Shown one piece after another: positions 47,540 to 57,639 of a stretch of 64,000 bases of DNA. The stretch comes from Bettongia penicillata ogilbyi (lineage: Eukaryota; Chordata; Mammalia; Diprotodontia; Potoroidae): the NCBI GenBank assembly GCA_023548195.1, contig JAJHZJ010000061.1:7809374-7873373 (forward strand), in the 5' to 3' direction. The translations under genes were made by a program, and so were the position numbers. Below the pieces are notes generated by a model. The model did not search any database. It saw only the letters and a program-made list of their open reading frames with translations, and had not been told where the DNA came from. Numbering within the stretch: the first letter of the stretch is position 1; every line of letters begins with the position of its first letter.

Positions 47540-48000
47540 GTTTATTTTGCTCTCTTCATGAATTCATGCAAATCTCATGATTCTCCAAGTTCCTCCTATT
47601 TTTTCTTATTCCATAGTATTATTCCATTATATTTGTGTAATTTTTTAAATTATTTCTCATTCAGCAAAAATCTGCTTTGTTTCCAGTTCTTTGCTACCAC
47701 AAAGAGCTCTATGAATATTTTGGTGTGTATGGGACCTTTGTCTTTGAGTACCTTGGGGTATATGCCCAATTGTCTATATGTGTAACATTTACATATACAT
47801 ATATGATACACATGTATCCTATGTATCATTTCCCTGTATATTCCTAACAATAGATTTTTAAACAGTGATATTTGATGAAAATATTTCCCTACCCCACATA
47901 TTTTAATTATTCCATCATTTATTTTCTTTGTACAAATATGTTCTTAATTGTATGTAGTCAAGATTGTCCATTTTATTTTTTGTGATATCCTAAGAATTCT
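47540..48000 (-). mobile_element. Antisense L1 3' region
   Basis: 'ttattccatagtattattcc', 'cagttctttgctaccacaaa', 'gagctctatgaatattttgg', 'atgggacctttgtctttgag' parallel the better-kept antisense L1 copies at 56.5 and 58.1 kb. TEX26 intron. Confidence 0.7.
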
Positions 48001-48259
48001 GCAGGCTGAGCTTTTCTAAAGTCCTAGCTAGACTAGCCTGTCTAGAAGGGGGTATACCCAGGCTCTATACTGTTTGTCTTAAGGTGAAATCTTGGTGCAC
48101 TGCTCCCATCCCAGAGTCATTCATTAGTCCTAGATGGAGACTGGGGCTAATTGCTGATCAATGCCCCGACATTCATTTCAGAAGAGAAACAGAGCAATCA
48201 AGATGAGAACCCAACACATTATTTCCCATGCAGGAACCAAGAAAAGTCAAGGGGCTTAC

Positions 48260-48416
48260 GTTGTGATTGATCCAAGTAGTCTTCCCGGAAACGAGAGGTA
48301 TACTGATCTGCTATTGCTTTACGGAGTTCTTGGATTGTAGCAGGAACTCTCCATGGAGAAGAACATGTTGATTGTGTACTTGAACATTGACGAGGTAGTT
48401 TCCAGACCATAAATTC
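48260..48416 (-). CDS. TEX26: TEX26 exon C
   Basis: The acceptor 'tttgtttgtattctag' ends at 48417 and the donor GTAAGC follows 48260. It is 157 bases, phase 0 in and phase 1 out. It codes 'EFMVWKLPRQCSS', 'SPWRVPATIQELRKAIADQY' and 'REDYLDQSQ'. The 'W.LP', 'PW.(V/I)PA', 'E..KA....Q(Y/F)' pattern fits the middle of TEX26. The internal methionine is not a start, because upstream exons join in frame. Confidence 0.85.
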
Positions 48417-48440
48417 CTAGAATACAAACAAAATTTTTGT

Positions 48441-48653
48441 ACTGTCCAACTCTCTAAGGCTTCATTTGGGGTTTTCTTAGTAGTTTGCCATTTCCTTCTC
48501 TAGTTCATTTTATAGTTGAGGAAACTGAGGCAAACATAGTTAAGTGGCTTGCCCAGGGTCACACAGCTATTAATTGTCTGAGGTTCGATATGAACTCAGG
48601 TCCTCCTGACTCCAGGGCTGGTACTGTATCCACTGTGCCACCTAACTGCCATG
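48441..48653 (-). mobile_element. Marsupial tRNA-derived SINE beside a splice acceptor
   Basis: 'cttcatttggggttttctta', 'tttgccatttccttctctag', 'gcttgcccagggtcacacag', 'ctgtatccactgtgccacct'. Same orientation as TEX26. Its 3' end lies about 25 bases from the exon C acceptor. Part of the 'ggcaaagatactggagtgg' module is missing. Confidence 0.8.
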
Positions 48654-48654
48654 C

Positions 48655-48703
48655 AGATATATATGTACATGTGTATGCATATGACTGTGTTTGTGTGTGT
48701 AAT

Positions 48704-48739
<36 letters not shown>

Positions 48740-48740
48740 T
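48655..48740. repeat. (TA)n/(TG)n microsatellite
   Basis: Dinucleotide repeat next to the SINE head. Confidence 0.9.
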
Positions 48741-48869
48741 CCAATAGAGCTATGCACAGCCAAATCTAAATATGAAACAATCATTAATTTCATTAATACA
48801 AGGCATTGCCAATTTACTTGACTTTCTATTATCACATAATTCTTTGGTTATTAAATATACTAACTAGAG

Positions 48870-49141
48870 CAAGGCTTCTTAAACTTTTTCCACTGGCAAC
48901 CTCTTTTCTTGTTTCGGCAGTATTGTAAGTGCTGCCCGGTCCAAGGGCACACGCAGTACAAAGTGTGCATTATGTTCAGAACCAAGGCCACAGTGAGTTA
49001 CGTGATGCAACACAGGCCCCACTAACAGAAATACCTTGGATTCATTATATGTTTGACTCTGAAATAATTTTTGATCATTGCTCATTCAGAAACATTTTAC
49101 TGTTGCCAGATGTTTCTTGACCCACAGTTTAAGAAGTATTG
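48870..49141. mobile_element. hAT-type MITE with terminal inverted repeats
   Basis: 272 bases. The left end 'caaggcttcttaaactttt' and the complement of the right end, 'caatacttcttaaactgtgg', form terminal inverted repeats of about 17 bases with two or three mismatches. The flanks 'aactagag' (48862-48869) and 'cactagag' (49142-49149) give an 8-base target duplication with one mismatch, as expected for hAT elements. No transposase is present. TEX26 intron. Confidence 0.75.
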
Positions 49142-49154
49142 CACTAGAGGAACA

Positions 49155-49348
49155 AAAGTCTGAGGGTGCTGAACTGGGAATCTGAACTGGGTTTGATTCC
49201 CTTCCATCTCTGCCACAGACTTTCTATATGACCCTGGGCAAGTCACTTAGCCATTCTAAGCCTCCACAGCATCCTGATCTGTGAAATAAAGAGTTTGGCC
49301 TAGAGGATAGCTAATTAAGCTCTCTTCAAGCTCTACCATTCTAGCCAT
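49155..49348 (+). mobile_element. Marsupial SINE, degraded
   Basis: 'gaactgggtttgattccctt', 'gaccctgggcaagtcactta', 'gatctgtgaaataaagagtt', 'caagctctaccattctag'. Confidence 0.75.
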
Positions 49349-49477
49349 TATTCACTATAATGGTAAGAAAATATAATCAAATACAATACATCAATAAATA
49401 CAATCAAAATTGTATGTGTATCCAGACCAGGGCCTCTTTAGTGGTTTGTTCTAGGGAAGAAAGTCACTTTAAGAGTT

Positions 49478-49662
49478 CAGGGGTGGGGAACTTGAGGCCA
49501 CATGTGACCTTCTAGGACCTTAGGTGAGGCCTTTTGACTGAGTCCAAGTTTCACAGAACAAATCCTTTTATTAAGGGGATTTATTCTGCGAAGTTTGAAT
49601 TCAATTAAAAGGTGGCACTCAAGGACCTAGAGGGTCTTGAGGCTGAAGGCTCCCTACCCTTG
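49478..49662. mobile_element. Palindromic foldback DNA element
   Basis: Nearly the whole element pairs with itself. The left arm has 'ggccacatgtgaccttctag', 'gaggccttttgactgagtcc' and 'tttcacagaacaaatcc'. The right arm has 'ggatttattctgcgaagttt', 'gaattcaattaaaaggtggc' and 'ggacctagagggtcttgagg'. The loop is 'ttttattaagg'. It is a non-autonomous foldback transposon, probably hAT-like. The target duplication is not clear. Confidence 0.75.
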
Positions 49663-49779
49663 CCTTAGACCTATTACCAAGATTCTAATACTGAGGAGAA
49701 ATTCTAAGTCATTCCAGTTCTGGCCTCCCATGCCAGAGTAGCAAAGAGGCCCCTTGAATTTCCTACTGCACTCCCCAGC

Positions 49780-49868
49780 CTTCATAAGCTATATGACCAG
49801 CCAGAGCCTCAGTTTCCTCTTCTGTAAAACAAACTAGCTGCCCTTCCAGCTATAAATCTATGTATGAT
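49780..49868 (+). mobile_element. SINE 3' fragment
   Basis: 'gagcctcagtttcctcttct', 'gtaaaacaaactagctgccc'. Confidence 0.5.
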
Positions 49869-50384
49869 CAAAGGATGTTCTAAGTGAGAGAAGGAATAGA
49901 GGTTTCCAGCATTATGGGTCTTTAGGAGATTTCCTCCACTTCAATATTATCAACATAATATTAATCTTAATAAAAGTAATAAAATATAGTAATAGGTATA
50001 TTCTAAATTATGTTCTATGATCAAACAAGAAGTCCAAAATTCTATAAGCATCCAATATTATCTATCCATTTCTTATAAATTCATATCCTTTATTTTTCCT
50101 TCTATTATTTTTCATATCATTATGATCTAGGACTCTTAATACACAGGGACTACTGCTGGAGTTCCTGACAATTCCATTTGGACTAGTAGGTTGGAAGGTT
50201 CCCCAGAACTCCCCTGAGAAATGAACATTAGCAGTTCAAATATTGTTTCCCAGAGACATCTTCTCAGTATCCCTGAGCTATGCATGTGCCACCAAAGCCA
50301 GAAAGTCATCATCTGTACATATAAACCTTGTACCTAGTTAGTGGGCCTTGAATTCTTGGCAATGGTACAAATGGGAAGAGGACC

Positions 50385-50500
50385 AAAGAGGAGCCGGAAG
50401 ATCTGAGTTTGAATCACAGAGCTCCCCCACCAACTAGCCATACCACCATTGGCCAGTAACAATGCTTTTGATTCTGCTTCTTCATCTATAAAATGTGAAC
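50385..50500 (+). mobile_element. Degraded SINE
   Basis: 'ccggaagatctgagtttgaa', 'tgcttcttcatctataaaat'. The surrounding intron DNA (49870-51045) has no other nameable element. Confidence 0.5.
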
Positions 50501-51047
50501 AGTAATACTTGTAAACAGGTAAATGTTTGCAAACAGCTCTCAAAAAATAAAAAATGTACAACCTATAATACACTTTGATGTTTAATATGCCTTATTAATA
50601 TTTTCTCCATCATTTTCTTAAGGCTTTACAACTAAATTAGAAAAATAATAAATCTATAACCTATTTCCAAAGTATAAATGCTAACACTAAAAAATTTAAT
50701 CATCTAGTGAGCTAGTTCAACTACCTCCAGCACACCTCTACCTCACATCACAGGGATTTTTGTGAACACAGCACTTTGTAAAGGGTAGAAAAGAATATAC
50801 TTAGTAAAGGATATAAAAACCAGCCATTATCATTGAAACCTCAGTTCACAACGGTTTCAGTCCTTGGATATCCCCACCACCCTCCACCCCACTGCCCAGC
50901 TACATACCTTTCACAGAGGTAGTGACTATAAATTTATCTCAGTGTCCAGGTGATTTCACTCCAACCCAATTAGGAGAAGCCTTTACTTTGTAGTTCTCTT
51001 GATCACAAAAGACCCTTACCCTTGATGTTCGCTGTCAAGCCATGTCA

Positions 51048-51240
51048 TTGGCTCATGAGTCTAAAGCTAAAAAAGACCTCAGACATAATCTCATCCAACA
51101 CCCTCCTCCTTTTGCAGATGAAGGAAAGTGAGATCTACAGGAGGCTAAGTGACTTGTGTAAGGTCACAGAGTCAGCCCCCAAGACTGGATTTGATCCCAG
51201 CTTTGCTGATTTCAAGATCTCTTTTCATTGTAGTGTAGAC
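51048..51240 (-). mobile_element. Marsupial SINE (alternative body)
   Basis: 'ctcatccaacaccctcctcc', 'ttttgcagatgaaggaaagt', 'ctaagtgacttgtgtaaggt', 'actggatttgatcccagctt'. The 123-codon plus-strand frame across it is not a gene. Confidence 0.65.
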
Positions 51241-51574
51241 AACCCAGCAAAGGGCAGTGAGGAGGAATGGTCAAATGGCACCAACTGGAGGAACCCCACA
51301 CCTAGTGACTGGGCCAAACTAAAACATCTCCAGAGGGAAAGAAAGGAGGAAGACACAAACTTCACACCTGTTGGACTCTCTTTACTAATTTAACTTCTTG
51401 ATTCTTTTGTATTTTCTCAGTTGTTATCCCTTCCTGATCACCCTTGTTATTTCTGACATTGTTGAACCCTCTTTCTAACTTCCTGGATACTCTTTCCTCC
51501 CTTCATTCTTATGCCTTTGCTTTCTTCTGACTGTATTCCTGTCTTTCTCAGAGTTCTTTGGTGAATCATCCACA

Positions 51575-51792
51575 CCCCAATGAAAAGAGCACTGTTCTTG
51601 GAATGCTCACTGTTAGCAAGCATTCAAATCCACTCTGTGGTGCTGGTGCTGACTGTGTGATCCTTTGCAAGTCACTTCACTTCCTGTGGATCCCAGTTTC
51701 TATCATCTGTAAAAAGAGGGTGTTGGATGACATGATCTCTGAGAAGTCTTTTCCAGCTTTAGATTCCATGATCCTTGTCTCACCTCCCACCA
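51575..51792 (+). mobile_element. Degraded SINE
   Basis: 'tgactgtgtgatcctttgca', 'agtcacttcacttcctgtgg', 'tttccagctttagattccat'. Confidence 0.65.
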
Positions 51793-51844
51793 AGACTCTG
51801 TGAAAAGTCTTTTTTCTTTCTATAACTCTTACTTGGCTACCTCT

Positions 51845-52480
51845 TTAGCTCCCCTGGGTTCAGTTACCACATTTATGCAGATGATTCCCAAATGTACATA
51901 TACATCCTAACCTTTTTCTCCTAAGCTCTAGTCTCACACATCACCAATTACCTACTGGATATTTCAACCCAGAGAGATAGTCCATGGGTATCTCAAACTT
52001 TATATTCCAAAGTAAAACTGATTATCTCTCCCCGCAAAAAACCCATACCCCCTTTTCTTAAAACTTTCCTATTTCTGTCAAGGGCACCAACATCCTTTCA
52101 ATCACCCAGATTCTCCTCAGCTCCTCATTTTCCCTCATCTCATCAGCTAATCAGGTTACTTCTGAAACATCTCACACATGCTCCCTTCTCTCTGCTCCTA
52201 CAACAACCCATCCTAAGTCAGTCCCTTATCACCTCTCCTTGACTATTGCCATAGCTTCCTAATTGTTTTTCCTACCTCATCTCTCTCTTCTCCAATCCAT
52301 GTTCCACACAGCTTACTTACCCAAACCTCAGCCCTACCTCACTCAGTCCACATTATCCTCTGTCATCCCATTCTATGACACCATTCCATTATGATTTCTG
52401 GAATCCTTACTACTGTTAACAAATTCTTTATCTTAGGTCACTTCCACTCCTCATCTTTTAAGGAATAAGAGAAATTTGGC
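51845..52480 (+). mobile_element. L2 LINE, RT catalytic part to 3' region
   Basis: The frame at about 51860-51905 reads 'FSYHIYADDSQMYIY', the conserved Y-A-D-D motif of the reverse transcriptase. It continues with 'tcacacatcaccaattacct' and 'cttgactattgccatagctt'. Frames are broken elsewhere. TEX26 intron. Confidence 0.8.
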
Positions 52481-53328
52481 CCTCTCCAGGTACTACTCTC
52501 TAAGTTTAGGTCTGACACCAAGTCACTCCTTTGAATTTCGGAGCATTAAGGATAACCTCAAAAACCTTCTGAAATAAGTGAAAAGTCATATAAAAACTCC
52601 AAGAGAACCCTGAATCAGGAGCAGGGTACTTGGCATAAGGCTTCACTTTCAGAAAAGATAAATGCTTCATCTGGCCTTTCTTCACCAAATAAATCACCCC
52701 CAAAGTCTTTGATTTCCAAATTCCTGAAACTTTGAAATTACAATCCAGCAAACTACTGTTCCCTTCTCCATGTTGCTGATCTGAGTTCATGCCCACAGTC
52801 TATATACCACTCCCCAGCAGTCTACATAAATTAAGGAGACCAATATAAAATCTGCTAAATTATAGACAAAGCTTTCTCAATGTTATACATTTCAAATTGA
52901 CTCAATAACTATCTACAGAGAGTCTACTGAATACATGTTAAACATTGCTAGTAACTAGAGGAGATATGAAAAAGAGCGTGGAGACAGGGTTGGCATAGAG
53001 CTCAACTCAGAAGGAGGGACATGGTGCATACTTGTAATACAAAAAATTAGAGTGCAAAAGAAAATACAAAGAAAATGTGAGATGAGAGGGAGGAAAAGCT
53101 ATTTATACCAAATTCCTCCAGGTAAACCCACATATAAGACATCATAATAACATTTGTTCACCCTAGAATTTTATTATTAGGTGATTCCATTCACATTTGA
53201 TTCAATGAGATGATCCTTGAAACTGCAATCTTCACAATGCCATTGTCACTGGTACATTTTCAGATTCATTACTGCTTTACAATAAAATTTTACTTATGTT
53301 TCTCTGTATGTATTTATATCAGCCTTAC
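52481..53328. other. Unassigned TEX26 intron DNA
   Basis: No repeat recognised. A 96-codon minus-strand frame (52506-52796) has no splice borders or known similarity. Confidence 0.35.
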
Positions 53329-53494
53329 CTGGCTGGGATGGGGATTATTGTTCCTAGCTACTATAGTTGTTCCGGACCTTATCATTCCTTCTTTAGAGTA
53401 CGGTTTCCAATCATACTCTTCAGTGTATAATGTCTTGTTGCCAATGGGATCACTGAGCTTGTATGAATATCCTAACCTTTTGAGATCATTATGA
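53329..53494 (-). CDS. TEX26: TEX26 exon B
   Basis: The acceptor 'gtgtttcttacag' ends at 53495 and the donor GTAAGG follows 53329. It is 166 bases and enters with one base completing an arginine codon (CG|T). It leaves in phase 0. It codes 'HNDLKRLGYSYKLSDPIGNK', 'TLYTEEYDWKPYSKEGMIRS' and 'NPHPSQ'. 'RLGY.Y.LSDPI.N.T.Y..EY.WK.YSKE' is the most conserved block of TEX26 in my memory of the family. Confidence 0.9.
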
Positions 53495-53864
53495 CTGTAA
53501 GAAACACATTAGAAATTGTAAAAAAGAAATCTGATTCCATATGTTACAACAAAGCATGCCAAGCACTTCTACCAGTATTTCTGGTAGAGAAACTGGTAGA
53601 CACTTCTGCCTTTTAAAGATAGGCTGAACCAGGTAGATGAGACCAAATATTATTAACTTTGTAGATTCCCTTGAGAATAAACAATCCTATGAGATGACTG
53701 TTTGCAAAAGTATGCCAGACTTGGAGAGAAGAAAAAGAGAGGAGGAGGCTGTATTTTAATAAATTCATTTTCACATATGTTGAAAGACCGAACAACAAAC
53801 TGCTGAGAAAATTGAGGTTGTACCTACAGGAAAGCCAGACAACTAGATTATTTTAAAATGATCT

Positions 53865-54000
53865 CCCTGACCTCAGCTTCCTCATCTTTAAAAAGGAAAT
53901 AGTATTTGGGATAATTTACTTCATAGGATTGTTCTAAGTACCAAATGAGAAAATGTATGAGAACACTTTGGGACTATAGAGAACTGTGTAAATATATTAA
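53865..54000 (+). mobile_element. SINE 3' fragment
   Basis: 'tcagcttcctcatctttaaa', 'cttcataggattgttctaag', 'taccaaatgagaaaatgtat'. Confidence 0.6.
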
Positions 54001-54269
54001 TTACCTTACTTCTGGTCAATTTTCTTTAAGAAAGATTCTTTAAGAAGATCCATTTAGCCTTTCTTGATATTTTCTTATGGGTTAAATTTAGATTAAATCC
54101 CTGAGTAGTTTTTTTTTAATCCTCCTGGCAACCCCCCCTTTGGGATAACTTTTAATGAGCTATGCATATGTTTTACATATATTTTATATTATACACACAC
54201 ACACATATTATATATTTCCCAGGATCACAGGATTTTATCTTTTTAGCTATACAAGTCTTTAGTGATTAC

Positions 54270-54430
54270 CAAGTGAAACCCCCTTCATTTTCAAGATTAG
54301 AAAATGGAGTTCCAGAAAGGGAAAGTGACTTGGCCAAGGCCAGATAAGTGATGTAGCCAGTAGGGATTTGGATACAAGTCTTCTGGCTCTAAATACAACG
54401 ATATCAGATGCTATGCTGTGGCCAGGGTTG
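54270..54430 (-). mobile_element. Degraded SINE
   Basis: 'cccttcattttcaagattag', 'aaagtgacttggccaaggcc'. Confidence 0.5.
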
Positions 54431-54670
54431 TTTTTATTTGTCTGTCTCTTGCACCTCACAAATTACACTATAAATTCTGGTGAGTAGGAGATGTATGGAT
54501 GGCTCTTCCTTCCATTTTTCAGTGCCAATGGCACCTACAACAGTTCTAGGTACAAGGTGAATGTTCAGCAATGCTATTATTGACTGATACATCATTTTTT
54601 TCTCATTTTGATGGTATGTAACAAAACAAAATGAATTAGTCAGAAGTATTTATATCAAAACTTAACTCAC

Positions 54671-54755
54671 CGAATTGGTTCAGGAATTTCTCCTCGTTTA
54701 GGGGTGTACTCATGCATCACTGTAGTTTCATAGGAATCCCAACTGGTATCTCCCG
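54671..54755 (-). CDS. TEX26: TEX26 exon A (second coding exon)
   Basis: The acceptor 'gttgtgctttcag' ends at 54756 and the donor GTGAGT follows 54671. It is 85 bases, enters with two bases (codon split after one base upstream) and leaves with two. It codes 'GDTSWDSYETTVMHEYTPKR' and 'GEIPEPI', fitting the 'WD(S/P)YATT....(Y/F)TPK.G..P..IR' start of TEX26. The arginine at the junction is completed by exon B. The first exon, with the start codon, should lie at a higher coordinate. Confidence 0.85.
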
Positions 54756-55209
54756 CTGAAAGCACAACATAGCATTTTCAGATTTGATGAACATGGGGGT
54801 TAGTCTTTGTATGGATACTATTTGAGAGCATCTATTCACCAAGGAAAATATTTTGGCCTAAGAAAAGTTTTGTTATAAAGGAACCTTTTCTAATGCAAAT
54901 GTAGCCCTTGTAAATATTAGTAACAGACTCAGAATAGTTAAGAGAAAACAGTAGAAAGGTTTTTCTTTGGTTGTTTGGGGGCTATGCAAATATAGGTAAT
55001 GGATAAGAGAATCATAATTGGAAAGAATCTTTGGTAGAGATCATTTTTCAGGCATGAATTAAGTCAACTCTTTAAGCCATTAAATCTTGTTATTAAGAAA
55101 AAGATGGCATGCGGACTTGGATCATCCAAATTATCTGTGCCCATTGAAAGAAATTCCTTTATGAGAATTTGACCAGTTGTTTGACTCTCTAAGTTCTTTT
55201 GCCTCTATA
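54756..55209. other. Unassigned DNA upstream of TEX26 exon A
   Basis: I looked here for the first coding exon and found no convincing start codon plus donor. Confidence 0.35.
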
Positions 55210-55830
55210 GACAGCCACAGAATCATAGAATAACTAAGCTGAAGGAGATCACAGAGGTCTTATACAGTCTAGTCCATAAGCTGCAACTTACCTGGTCCTG
55301 GGTCAAATCATCATCCATTCTTTCTGTTTGAAACTCTTCAAGGAGAGGGAGAGCTCACTACCTCCCAAGGCAACCCAAATAATTGTTAGGAACTATTTCC
55401 ATTACTAGGTCCAAATCTGCCTTATAACGTCTACCCTTTGTTCTTAGTTCTGCCTTCTGGGACACAAGCAAGAACAAATATAATCTCTTTTTCATATGAT
55501 GATCCTTGAAGTGATTGAAGATAGCTATCATATTCCCTTTTAAGGTTTAACCTTTAAAGGTTCTTACTTCAACCTTCCTTTAACCTTCCAAGGTGAAATA
55601 CCCCAAGTACCTTCCACCAATCCTCAGATGGCATTTGGAAGATTTTCAAGATCTTTGCTATTCCAATGGCTTTTTCTAGACAATCTCCAGTTAAGCTATT
55701 CTCCAATATCTTAAGCTATTCTCCAATATATTTCTTAAAATGTTGAGCCCAGAACTGAACACAATATTCCAGATGTGATCTGACCAGAGCAAAGTACAAT
55801 AGAAGTCTGAATTCTCTAGTAATACTAGTA
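55210..55830 (-). mobile_element. CR1/L3 LINE 3' end, antisense
   Basis: 'agaatcatagaataactaag', 'cttagttctgccttctggga', 'gatagctatcatattccctt', 'cagaactgaacacaatattc', 'cagatgtgatctgaccagag'. Short internal duplications are present ('ttaagctattctccaatat' twice near 55700). Confidence 0.8.
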
Positions 55831-56099
55831 TGTGTGTGTGTGTGTTTCAGGAAAACTACTTTCTAAACACATATCCTTCCCCCACCCCCACCATTTCGAA
55901 CTTATGAGATTGATTATTTCTTGAACTCAAATGTACATTACTTTTATCCCTATTAATTTTCATCTTTATAAATTCACCCCATTCCCAGTATAATTCTAGC
56001 CCAGGGGTGGCTGAATTCATCCACAGCCTATTTTTGTATGAATCACAAGCTAAGAATGATTGGATATTGTCCTCAAGCTATAGTTTGCTGAGCCTTATA

Positions 56100-57380
56100 A
56101 CCAATCAAGATCACTTTGTTTTGTTAACTCAATTTTATTAATTTTCAGTTCTGAATTCTTTTCCTCTCTCCAATGAGAGGACCCAATGAGAAGACAAGTA
56201 AAATGAAATGTGTATAGTCATCATGTAAAATAAATTTCTATACTAGCCATATCCAAAAAATATATATATGCTTCAGTTGGCTCTCTGAGACCATCAGTTC
56301 TCTTTCTGAAAGTGGACAGCGAGTTCCATGATGAGTGCTATGGAACTGTGTTTTGTCATCGTATTGATCAGTTACCAAGTTGATTATCTTCACAATACTG
56401 CCATTATTTATAAAATTGTTCAGAGTTCTACTAATTTCACTTTGCATCAGTTCATACGAGTCTCCCCCAGGTCTTCTAAAGCTATCCCCACCCTTCATCA
56501 TTTCCTACAGCATATGAATGTGATGGAATAATACTAACTTGCTCAGCCATTTCTCAATTGATGACTCTCTCCTCTCAGTTTACAAACCTTTGCCATCATA
56601 AAAAAGCTGTTGTAAACATTTTTATAAATATGAGTCCTTTTCCTCTTTCTTTTATCCCTTTGGGACATAGACCTAGTAGTAGTATTTCTGGATCAATGGA
56701 GATACAAGACTTTAATAATTTTGTGGACATAGGTCCAAATTGCCGTCCAGAATGGTTGGACTAGTTCAACACTCCAACAACAGTGTACCTGTTTTCCCAG
56801 AGGCCCTCCAGCATGTGTGACTTTTCCTTTTTTGTTATCTTACCCAATCCGATAAGTATGAAATGGTACCTCAATTGTTTTAATTTGCATTTCTCTAATC
56901 ATTAGTGATTTTTCATTTGGTTACTTATGGCTTGAATTTCTCCCTCTGAAAACTGTCTATTCATATCTTTAACCATTTATTGATTGAGGAATGAGTTTTT
57001 CTTGTTCTTGTTCTCATTTCTTTTTAGAAATGAGACTTTTATCAGAGGAACTTGCTGCAAAAGCACTTTCTGCTTCCTAATTTCTTCTAATTTTCTCTGC
57101 ATTAGTTTTGCTTGAGCAAAAACTTTTCAATTTTATATAATCATTCATTTTATTTACTGTGAACATCTCTGTCTCATGTTTGGTCATAAACTTTTTCCCC
57201 TATCCATAGATATGACAAATAATTCTTCTGCATTACATTAAGTTGCTCTATGGTGTGAAATGTTATTCTATACCTAGTTTCTGCCAGATTACTTTCCAGT
57301 TTTTCCAACAGTTTTGATTGAATAGTGAGTTTTTTTCCCCAATAGTTGGAATCTTTGGATTTATCAAAAACCAAGTTATT
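56100..57380 (-). mobile_element. L1 LINE 3' region, antisense (first copy)
   Basis: 'tactaatttcactttgcatc', 'tttctcaattgatgactctc', 'gaatggttggactagttcaa', 'ttaatttgcatttctctaat', 'aaaactgtctattcatatct' are the antisense of the L1 3' part. The copy continues after a SINE at 57382 and is followed by a second, parallel copy. Confidence 0.75.
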
Positions 57381-57381
57381 G

Positions 57382-57550
57382 TGGTATAATGGATAAAAAA
57401 GCACTAGGCCTGGGGTTAGGAAGATCTGAGTTCAAATATACCCTTAGTCACTTAAGGGACCCCCTGGAGCAAGAAATGGCAAGCCATTTCAGTATCTTTG
57501 CTGAGAAAACTCCATGGATAGAGTTGGACATAACTGAAAGACTGTACAGC
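57382..57550 (+). mobile_element. Marsupial tRNA-derived SINE in L1
   Basis: 'gtggtataatggataaaaaa', 'ggaagatctgagttcaaata', 'aaactccatggatagagttg', 'gacataactgaaagactgta'. L1 sequence continues on the right to about 57635. Confidence 0.75.
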
Positions 57551-57639
57551 AAGAGATTATTATACCCATTTGTTCAGTATGTTGTGTACCTAATCTGTTC
57601 TACTGATCAATCTTTCTCTTTCTTTACTTTTTATAATTA

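Larger units (their letters stand above)
41117..54755 (-). other. TEX26: TEX26 gene (five internal coding exons)
   Basis: Five minus-strand exons (54671-54755, 53329-53494, 48260-48416, 45366-45545, 41117-41278) form one open frame of 750 bases, about 250 codons. All introns have AG and GT borders, and the phases chain without error. The product aligns along its length with what I remember of human TEX26 (about 289 residues), a poorly studied testis-expressed protein coded at 13q12.3. Introns are 1.2, 4.9, 2.7 and 4.1 kb. The first coding exon (about 20-25 residues in human) and the short last exon were not found. No stop or frameshift is seen, so the gene is probably functional. The identification rests on memory of the family, not on a search. 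Confidence 0.85.

Noticed and set aside
48559..48835. Minus-strand open frames next to TEX26 exon C
   Set aside because: They cross a SINE and a TA/TG tract and have no phase link to the exon.
51022..51393. 123-codon plus-strand frame
   Set aside because: It starts in a SINE and lies in a TEX26 intron on the other strand, with no coding features.
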